Assembly: GCA_944548615.1 (NCBI GenBank)
Contig: OX155965.1
Coordinates: 23,116,256 to 23,180,255 of the forward strand
Origin: Micropterix aruncella
Lineage: Eukaryota; Arthropoda; Insecta; Lepidoptera; Micropterigidae
Direction of reading: 5' to 3'
Length of the DNA stretch: 64,000 bases
In this document: piece after piece, positions 54,960-64,000 of the stretch
Layout of the letters: each line of letters starts with the position of its first letter
Position numbering within the stretch: the first letter of the stretch is position 1
Translations under genes and position numbers: made by a program
Notes under the pieces: generated by a model
Told to the model about the DNA's origin: nothing
What the model saw: the letters and a program-made list of their open reading frames with translations, nothing else
The model's database searches: none

Positions 54960-55480
54960 GTTTTGGTTAAAATCGACTAGAAAAAAGGTTAAAACGAATA
55001 CCTACAGTTTTACCTACCATCATGCCCATTATTATATTACTTTGGTCATTACCGTTAAGTTGGTACCAACCGTACCGTAATAAGAGGGGAATAGGAATAT
55101 TTAAACCCCGCCTCGGTCGTGATGTCAGTAGGTATAACCATTGATTTTATAGATAAACCAACAAAATTATGATATAAAAATCGTATGAATACCGTTTAAC
55201 CGGAAACATAAGAAAATGCTATAATTTCAATCTGGGATAATTCTGATTTTGGTTATTACATTTTTTTTCTTAACTATTTTACCTACCGACCTGTATCTGT
55301 CTCGTTGTTTAAACCAGGTAAGAACAACCTTACCGCAAGCAAAGAGGAATAGGGGCATTTATCGTTTAAAGTTCCGCCTTGATCAAAAATGTCCGTAGGT
55401 TTCACACAAACGAAAATTTGGTATAAAGATCGTATGAATACCGTACTTTATAGGTAGATTGTGAGAAAATCCTAATTTTG
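54960..55480. repeat. Degenerate tandem duplication, about 250-bp unit
   Basis: 'TTTTACCTACC' with 'GAGGGGAATAGGAATATTTA' and 'AAAATCGTATGAATACCGT' (about 54990-55200) recur as 'TTTTACCTACCGACC', 'GAGGAATAGGGGCATTTATC' and 'AAAGATCGTATGAATACCGT' (about 55275-55455). Confidence 0.75.
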
Positions 55481-55976
55481 TATCATGTCCATATTTGCCC
55501 ATGAATTGGGGTGAATTAGAAAGGTATCTTGATACTATTTCCGTATTCCGATAAGAATCGGTACAAACGTACCTACTATTCAGTCAGTATGACACTTGTA
55601 CATACATATATTTATTGTCAAATCTGTTTTTTTATCACAGGTAACAAAAGTACCTAACAAAATACAAACAACTGTTACTTTTTGCTTTTTTTATTGTCCC
55701 GAATCATCCCTTTTTACGGTAGTCATTTTCTCGCTTGGCGACACTGCCCGGAATAAGTTCCGTCTGTCAAACAAGCATGGCGGTTGTCCGACGCCTACCT
55801 CTGCTGTCGCATGCGAACTGTTAGTTTTTCTACCCGTGTTATTTTTCTGTTTTCTACCCACCGATTCATTGCTCCTGTCGTTTTTGGAGTACCTATTTAT
55901 CAAGCAGGCGCGAGCCAATGATGCGTTTTCGTGCTGTCGTCTGATCTTACACTACAAGACTTTCAGGACTACCGCA

Positions 55977-56153
55977 ATGGCCGACGCGGCCGAGCCATTA
56001 GTCAAAATCAAGGAGGAAGACTTTGGTTTGGACGAAGTCTGCAGGGCCTGTCTCGGAAATGACACGGAACTCGTGGATTTGTTCTGGAAGATGAATACAT
56101 CCGAAAAAGAGCTCACACTCGCTGATATCTTCATGATGTGTACTCCTGTTGAG
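55977..56153 (+). CDS. First coding exon of a ZAD-type zinc-finger protein (partial gene)
   Basis: The exon encodes 59 residues. After an acidic leader with a 'VKIKEED' SUMO-site-like motif (consensus psi-K-x-E), it has 'VCRACLGNDTELVDLF', the first CX2C of a zinc-finger-associated domain (ZAD), and 'TLADIFMMCTPVE', where the domain is usually interrupted. ZAD domains pair C2H2 zinc-finger transcription factors. The second CX2C half and the C2H2 array are not found downstream to 64000, so an intron is inferred after GAG at 56153 (GTTATT donor, weak). The ATG at 55977 follows 'ACCGCA', a fair start context. The upstream open frame from 55596 has no domain and is probably 5' UTR or intergenic. 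The gene is likely a transcriptional regulator, and its identity cannot be fixed from this exon. Confidence 0.75.
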
Positions 56154-56648
56154 GTTATTTATTTTTTGCCACCGCCTTTTCTTTGTTTAATTGTAGGTAG
56201 GTAGGTATATATAGGGTGAAAAGAAAGATAGCGGTAAAACTAGATAAGTTAGGGGTGTATCAAGTAGTTTGGCAATGAGTAACCATAAATACTCTCGAGG
56301 GCGATGCATCCGGGTCATTAACATAAATGTATGAGTAGGTAGGTACTTCAGAAACTAATAATGCTAAGTATTCAGTATTTACCATATCAAAGATAAATAT
56401 TAAATACCAGGAGCGCTTATATATTTTGTCGTGACAACAGAAACAAAATCAAAAAATGCGTTGAATTCGTAGTTCTATTTTCAAAAAATCGTTTATTTTG
56501 TTGGCTTTTTGACTTTTTGCTTTTTGGCATATTTATGGCATCACTTTACAGCGTCTTTAGAAGTTTTATTAATTTTATTTGAGTAGTATTAAAAAGTCTA
56601 TAAAATACTTTTTTTATTTGAATAAGCTAGCATTCTTAGTGTCGGAGA
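56154..56648. other. Intron of the ZAD gene, non-repetitive part
   Basis: Nothing recognised. I infer that this and the following repeats to the window end lie in intron 1. Confidence 0.45.
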
Positions 56649-56650
56649 TG

Positions 56651-57155
56651 TTAGGGAGCTAATGGGCCCTGGTGTAGTTGGCCACTAAGACCCATATGTT
56701 CAGGGTCGCTAAAACTCATGGGCCGACACCCATCCGACGGCCTCCACGTAGAAGTGTCAGCCCGGGTAGGACTGGCCTGCAGGTTAGTTTTCCTCTAGGA
56801 GTCAACCTTCAGGCGCTCCTGCTCGGTTTGCGCCCCGTGCGGTGTCAGCGAATTGATTGTGCATTCTGACCGACAGCCAGGGAAGTCTGGAAACAATGTT
56901 GTTTCCTATAGAGCGGGGGTAATTTATTTACCTTATGGCAACTGCTCTTGAAAGAACCATTCAGCTACCCAATTCAGGGTAAACAGCCGGGCAAAGGATT
57001 CCGTGGTCCGCGATAGATTCGGTAGACACCGTATCACCGCTGAGTAAGGGAGAGGACCGCGCAAGCGACCTCGAACCTGTAACCAGTCAGGAGACAACTG
57101 GTAGTAAGGGCGCAAGTGTCAGCCCACTGGGGGATTAACCTGGCTATCTCGCGGC
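56651..57155 (+). mobile_element. Family A retroposon, copy A7 (3' part lost)
   Basis: It begins 'TTAGGGAGCTAATGGGCCC' like A1 and A2 and follows the family to 'CTGGCTATCTCGCGG', with an internal deletion of about 40 bp. The 3' 150 bp are missing. Confidence 0.8.
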
Positions 57156-57159
57156 AATT

Positions 57160-58010
57160 GAAATGGAATTGTGCAATATTTGAATTATTCTCACTTGACC
57201 CATCAACTGCGACTGACCCATAATGGTCCATAAGTGGCTCATATATGAGCCACTGCAGTTGAGGGGTAATAAAAACAAAAGCCACAGGTACAGCAAGGAA
57301 AGTTCTCATCGAGGTTTTTGTTTTGAATTTATTTATGAGATTGCCTTACAATAATGTATACACCTGCTATCGAATAAAAGTTGTTTTTAGACTATTATAA
57401 AAAAAATCTGTTGTGTCATCCCAAGACTTTTCCGACATGAAGCCAAGGACTTTGGATGGATTTTGAGTGTGATATCCGTTCAGGAAGGAGGTTGACCTGA
57501 TTGAAAGGGATAGTCGGCGACGAACGCAGAAAGTGAGAATGCAACGCATTAAACATCTTCGATTCAATCGTTTACGCAAATATACTGACCAGCAAAAGTT
57601 CAATGTGATTTGAGCCCAATAAGGCATCTGTGTACCAAACTTCAAGTTTATAGTCCAATATTTCTTAATGGAAATATGGCTAGTGCGCCTTTTTCGGGTG
57701 GACCTTTTTCTACCGCAACCTTTTGAACTCTTGCCATGACCCAATGGTTAATGTCAAATTTCAGCTCGATCGGATTAAGCGTTTGGCGCTACCAAGTAGA
57801 AATTACACAGACAGACTTCCATTTGGAAATGGTTTTAATCGTCTCAAGGTGGCTCAAAATGGATATTTCCGTCTTCCACAATACTTTGGTTGGTGGGGCC
57901 CCTTTCGCGCGTGGATCTCAGAAACTATACCTCCTAGAGAAAAATAGTTAGCGGCACGAAACTCAGTATGGTCTTAAACGGGTTCCCCGCTTCCCGCTTC
58001 TTATTGTGTC
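57160..58010. repeat. Repeat-derived non-coding stretch
   Basis: 57395-57480 matches 7755-7835 (family G), and 57600-57740 resembles the inverse of 16310-16440. A small palindrome 'GGCTCATATATGAGCC' lies at about 57236. No gene. Confidence 0.55.
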
Positions 58011-58014
58011 TTAT

Positions 58015-59483
<1,469 letters not shown>

Positions 59484-59485
59484 GA

Positions 59486-59534
<49 letters not shown>
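59484..59534. repeat. (TA)n microsatellite, left border of the pogo-like element
   Basis: A short TA array ends exactly at the terminal inverted repeat of the transposon; the last TA (59533-59534) serves as the target duplication. Confidence 0.9.
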
Positions 59535-59536
<2 letters not shown>

Positions 59537-59556
59537 GTCGATAGTGGCAACTTTGC

Positions 59557-59960
59557 CAAAGCTGTCAACTTTGCCCGAAGGGATCGAACAATGAAAAAAA
59601 TTGTATAACTCTGTAGTCACTGTATTATAATAATAGAAGTCATGTCTATGGTGAAGGTTATTAGAGTGTTGGTACAACTGTCTTGGTGTTTTGCGGCTAA
59701 CTTCATATCGAAGCCAGTTCAAAGCCGGCTTGTGTCAGTGAAATTTTCTTGTCATAGTGCACGCTGTCAAAACTTTTAACGTAGCATGGATAATAATGCA
59801 GATAGGTAAGTGAAATCATGATACATAGTGAAATACATGTTTGAGATCATAATGGCTTTCTTATTACTGCATTAAAGCCGTGTTAAAGTTTAAAAAATGC
59901 GATGGGCAATGTTGCCCGCACTTCTGCGAACATTATTTTGGCAATTTTGCCCACCTTAAT
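59557..59960. promoter_or_regulatory. Left subterminal GGCAA/TTGCC motif cluster
   Basis: After the terminal 'GGCAACTTTGCC', copies occur at 59556-59574 ('CAACTTTGCCCG'), about 59904 ('GGGCAATGTTGCCC', nearly palindromic) and about 59938 ('GGCAATTTTGCCC'). Repeated subterminal motifs are commonly transposase-binding sites; that role is inferred here. Confidence 0.6.
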
Positions 59961-62219
59961 AATGAGTTAGGGTTGTCAACATATTATAAAATAATATATA
60001 TTTTTTACAGTTTATTTATATCAAGGTCGGCATGAGGCAGCGTTTCTAAGAGATGATGGTACACGCTTAAATATTGTTATTGATTTCAGGATAAGGGCGC
60101 GGGTGAAGAAAAGAGATAGAAGGAAATTGGGATCAAGATCCTATAAAAATTACACGCAGGAGATGCTGGAGATTGCAGCGGATTTGGTGAGAACCGAAAA
60201 ATTGTCATCCAGGGATGCAGAGAAGCAGTTTGCAATACCAAGGAAAACAATATGTAACAAGGCTAAAGGGATTCATTCAAAGAATGTAGGACCACCAAAT
60301 AAATTAACAGAAGAAGAGGAAATCAAAATCGTAAATGTTCTTATCGCTGCCAGCGATTTTGGGAGTCCTCTTACCCTTATGGATATACGATTATTTGTCT
60401 TTGATTATCTGAAGAAGAATTCAAAAGAAAATCTGTTCAATAAAATAAAAGGTGGGTTAGAAATTTTATAAAACGTCATGAATCCCGACTTACTCTTCGA
60501 ACCACCCAAAACATTAAACGTGCCAGAGCAGCAAAGAGTAGTGATGAGCTCTCAGAATACTTTATTAACTTGGAAAGATCACTGGATGGAGTTCTTCCAT
60601 CCAATATCCTCAACTATGATGAGACCAATTTACAAGACAACCCGGGTGCATCAAGATGTGTATTTAAGCGTGGGGTAAAGTACCCTGAACGAATTATAAA
60701 CTACAGTAAAGGTGCGATCTCTATAATGTTTTCGATTACCGCCTATGGGAAGGTTCTACCACCATATACCGTCTATAAGGCAGACAATCTTTGGAAGCAA
60801 TGGTGCGAGAATGGTCCTGATGGTGCACGGTTTAACAGAACCAAGTCAGGCTGGTTCGATTCAGCTACTTTTGAGGATTATTTTCGCACAATAATATTGC
60901 CATGGAGCCAAACATTACAAGGACCTAAATTGGTAATCGGCGACAACTTGTCAAGTCACTTGAATGTACAAATCATTGAAGAATGCGAACTAAATAACAT
61001 TCGATTCGTTTTTCTCCCTGCAAATGCGACACATCTTACACAGCCGTTAGATGTTGCATTCTTCGGCCCCTTAAAAAAAGAATGGAGAAAAATTCTCCTT
61101 GAATATAAAGTGGACAATCCTAACCAATGCAATTTAAATAAATCGCACTTTCCAAGCATGCTCAAAAAACTGATTTACACCATTAACATCTTAATAGACA
61201 AAAATGTTTTAGGCGGATTTCGAGCGACTGGCATACATCCGTTTGACCCTCACCAAGTTTTGAAACGAATACCTGACTACTTAATGGATACAAAATATGA
61301 TGTTCCTGATACATTTTTACAATTTTTTAAAGAAAACAAATCTCCAAATCCAATCAAAAACACGAAAAACAAAAAACTCCATATTGCGCCAGGTACATCT
61401 GTTTGTGTCAATGACGTAACCGAAAAGAAACAAGGTACAAAAGTGAACGCGAGTGCCAAAATAACGATAGAAAAAAAGAAGAAAAAGAAAAATAAGTCAT
61501 TTAACTCTTCTGAAGTCGCACATACATCAAATCAAGTCTGTACAGTGGTTCCGGACACAAGCGCCGATGACTTTTACTTAGATGCGACGACGGGTTTGTT
61601 TGTTTATTCAGACAAAACAAATTTTCCTTGTGTACAACCTAACCCGAAATTCAAAATTCTAGAAAATTTAGTTATGAGTACAATGCCCCCTCAGAAAAAT
61701 ATCAGTCATGTTCAAGATATGCCGTCAACGTCTAGCAGGACCTACAATAATGTAAAGAAAGAAAAGATACAATTGAAATTAAAATACAGACTCAAAGAAT
61801 ATAGTACAGATTCTTATGAATCAGATTACTCCGTAAACGACTCCACAGACTGTGAGACATTTCCATCAGACAGCGAAAGCAAGCTACAAGACACTGAGAG
61901 TGAAGACATAATAAAAGATGATTTCGAAGAAATATGTATTTCTTCTATGAAACCTAAAAGATATGTGTTAGTAAAATTTACTAGCATAACGGGCAAAAGT
62001 GAAAAGTGCTACGTTGGAAAAATATTACAAGTTGAAGAAAATTGCATGGTGGTTAATTTCTTGAGAAAGAAATTGAATGGTTCATTTTATTGGCCAATTA
62101 AAGAAGATATTTCCGAAGTAAATCTAATGAATATTGTAAGGCTTATGCCAGAACCCGAAAATCTCCGTAGAGGTCTACTGCAATTTAATGTAAATTTGAA
62201 AATGTATAGAATAGAATAA
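59786..62219 (+). pseudogene. Pogo/Tigger-like transposase (HTH plus DDE_1), one frameshift
   Basis: Exon 1 (59786-59805, ATG then six codons) ends at a perfect GTAAGT donor. The acceptor TTTCAG at 60089 restores the frame at 60090, giving a 284-bp intron. Exon 2 has a psq-type helix-turn-helix ('LSSRDAEKQFAIPRKTICNK', about 60205-60265) and runs to about 60452, where one base is lost. The next frame continues 'WVRNFIKRHESRL' to the stop at 62217-62219. The catalytic domain shows 'NYDETN' (D codon 60618), 'VIGDNLSSH' (D codon 60942) and 'THLTQPLDVAFFGPLK' (D codon 61050), a DDD triad with 35 residues between the second and third. After a lysine-rich, low-complexity linker, a C-terminal module ('CYVGKILQVEENCMVVNFL', 'PEPENLRRGLLQF') follows. 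It would excise and insert the element at TA. Confidence 0.88.
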
Positions 62220-62280
62220 ACAAGGAGGGAGGTATCTACTTTATACATAATACTAAGATGTGGGTTAGGTACTCTTTTTC

Positions 62281-62314
<34 letters not shown>

Positions 62315-62325
62315 AGGGTGTGTGT
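62281..62325. repeat. (GT)n microsatellite
   Basis: Lies in the 3' non-coding part of the pogo-like element. Confidence 0.95.
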
Positions 62326-62394
62326 GTATGTGGGTGTATTTTTGGGCTAAAAGATATGCCAGAATTTAAAAATATTTGTAGAAATAATAAATAC

Positions 62395-62560
62395 AAACGG
62401 AGCTGCCATGGAATTCACCGACCGGAGTCGGGCCCATCATAATACTATTTTTTTTACACTTCTGGGGGGTGAGCAGTGGATTCCGGACTTACGAACCGGC
62501 TGTGGTAGGTTTAGGACAGCTGTCTTGCCACATGTGAGCGTTCACATGTGAGTGTTAGAA
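62395..62560 (-). mobile_element. R2-like LINE 3' UTR fragment nested in the pogo-like element
   Basis: 'ACAAACGGAGCTGCCATGGA' and 'GGTGAGCAGTGGATT', 'ACCGGCTGTGGTA', 'TCTTGCCACAT' match 22490-22635 in order and orientation. Only UTR survives, as expected for extreme 5' truncation. Confidence 0.85.
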
Positions 62561-62859
62561 TTGGTTAAAAACCGAAGATTTGGGCCTTGCTAGAAGTTAT
62601 TATTAGTGTTGTTTTCATTAAAATGCATCTTACTTACGACTAGGCATGGAAAAACCTAATGTTAGAACATACCAATACTGAATTAAAATTTATTGTGAGT
62701 ATTTTTTTTTTCTTCTTATCTAACCGTTAAACACTTTTCTGATAATAGGAATGGACAAAAAAAAACCTGTTTATATATCACAATAAATTATAATAATAGA
62801 ATTAATGTTTTTTTGTGACAACCCTAATCATATACAACGATTTGTATGAAGAATGGCTT

Positions 62860-63215
62860 CCAAGGTATGGTAACATTGCCCAGTAGTGCTGTATTACGTC
62901 AAGGATGTTTATTACATTATTTCTCTCATTCTTTGCCAACTTTGCCATACACAGAATCACCAGTCTTAATATCAGTGCCATAAGCACCAATATTGGATGA
63001 GTAATTTCAATGGGCAAAGTTGCCATAATTGAAAATAACTTTGCCCTTTTCTTGAAATGCATTTTTCATCTACAATGAATCAAAAAAATATCAATGTTCT
63101 TGTTGAAAACGCTCCATTTGCCTTTATAGTTTAACTACAATGAGCAAACTTGGACTTACGATGTATATCTTTTATAAAAATCTAATTTTACTGAAAAAAC
63201 GGGCAAAGATGCCAC
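62860..63215. promoter_or_regulatory. Right subterminal GGCAA/TTGCC motif cluster
   Basis: Copies are 'GGTAACATTGCCC' (about 62869), 'TTTGCCAACTTTGCC' (about 62933), 'GGGCAAAGTTGCC' (about 63012), 'AACTTTGCCC' (about 63040) and the terminal 'GGGCAAAGATGCC' (63201). Role inferred as for the left cluster. Confidence 0.6.
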
Positions 63216-63224
63216 TATCGACGG

Positions 63225-63850
<626 letters not shown>

Positions 63851-64000
63851 TTAAACCAACTCCTCTTTCCGCAAGTGAGAGGCATTCATCATTCTCGTTA
63901 ACACCTAAAGCATTCCCGAATCCGATCAAGGGAATCCTTCGTCACGATGTAAGTGGCTTTTATAATTATTTACTTTATAATCATCTTATTGATCAATTCT
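63851..64000 (-). repeat. Segment Q, right inverted copy (runs off the window)
   Basis: It is the reverse complement of 59335-59484 with about one mismatch. The match is still continuing at base 64000, so the true inverted duplication is longer. Confidence 0.9.

Larger units (their letters stand above)
59535..63224 (+). mobile_element. Pogo/Tigger-like DNA transposon (3690 bp) inserted in (TA)n
   Basis: The terminal inverted repeats read CCGTCGATAGTGGCAAC on the left and, in reverse complement, CCGTCGATAGTGGCATC on the right, with 22 of 23 terminal bases identical. TA borders both ends (59533-59534, 63225-63226), and long TA arrays lie outside. It encodes a near-complete transposase (59786-62219). 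About ten copies of a GGCAA/TTGCC subterminal motif lie within 450 bp of the ends. A later R2-like LINE 3' fragment is nested at 62395-62560. The transposase has one frameshift, so this copy is probably inactive but young. Confidence 0.9.

Noticed and set aside
55596..55976. In-frame upstream extension of the ZAD protein
   Set aside because: The 127 residues upstream of the ATG at 55977 are hydrophobic and low in character with no domain, while ZAD proteins usually begin shortly before the first CX2C.
57367..57744. A 125-codon basic minus-strand frame
   Set aside because: It lies across repeat sequence shared with 16.3 kb and 7.8 kb and has no recognised domain.

Overview
The window looks like insect nuclear DNA, most likely Lepidoptera. 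This rests on the AT-rich background, intron-type GT/AG signals, TTAGG telomere-type repeats, a Toll/IMD-pathway kinase (IKK-beta type), a ZAD zinc-finger exon, and a mix of CR1/Jockey-, I-, RTE- and R2-like LINEs, Penelope-like pieces, pogo/Tigger, hAT and TTAA-target elements. The order is an inference; 'insect' is safer than 'Lepidoptera'.

Host genes are few. A complete intronless reading frame for an IKK-beta-like kinase lies at 48940-51201 (+). The first coding exon of a ZAD-type zinc-finger gene lies at 55977-56153 (+); the rest of that gene must lie beyond 64000, so the last 7.8 kb would be its first intron.

Almost everything else is transposable elements and their remains. 0-12 kb: 5'-truncated CR1/Jockey-type LINE ends, three copies of a roughly 630-665 bp retroposon (family A, with 12-15 bp target-site duplications) and a Penelope-like GIY-YIG remnant. 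12-19 kb: tandem arrays with unit lengths near 100-130 bp, a decayed hAT, a TA-flanked MITE and a Jockey-type relic. 19-25 kb: a GC-rich unassigned island, a 427-bp tandem array, an R2-like LINE end and an RTE end. 25-33 kb: a 120-bp tandem array, two palindromic MITEs, more family A and a non-autonomous hAT. 33-40 kb: a full-length I/Jockey-group LINE of 5768 bp with an exact 13-bp target-site duplication, inserted inside an older inverted-repeat element. 40-48.3 kb: several near-perfect palindromes and a 4728-bp foldback element with about 0.9-kb inverted arms, an exact 8-bp target-site duplication, 15-bp subrepeats and four short TTAGG blocks. 48.9-56.2 kb: the two host genes, with a Tigger-type MITE, a 590-bp palindrome and a TTAA MITE around them. 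56-64 kb: family A, then a cluster built on (TA)n microsatellites: a 336-bp-arm palindrome and a 3.7-kb pogo/Tigger-like transposon, each sitting exactly inside a TA array, with an inverted duplication running off the right edge.

The most notable features are the foldback element, the TA-microsatellite insertions with a repeated subterminal GGCAA/TTGCC motif, the family A retroposon, and the unusual number of near-perfect palindromes. No tRNA, rRNA or CRISPR array was seen.
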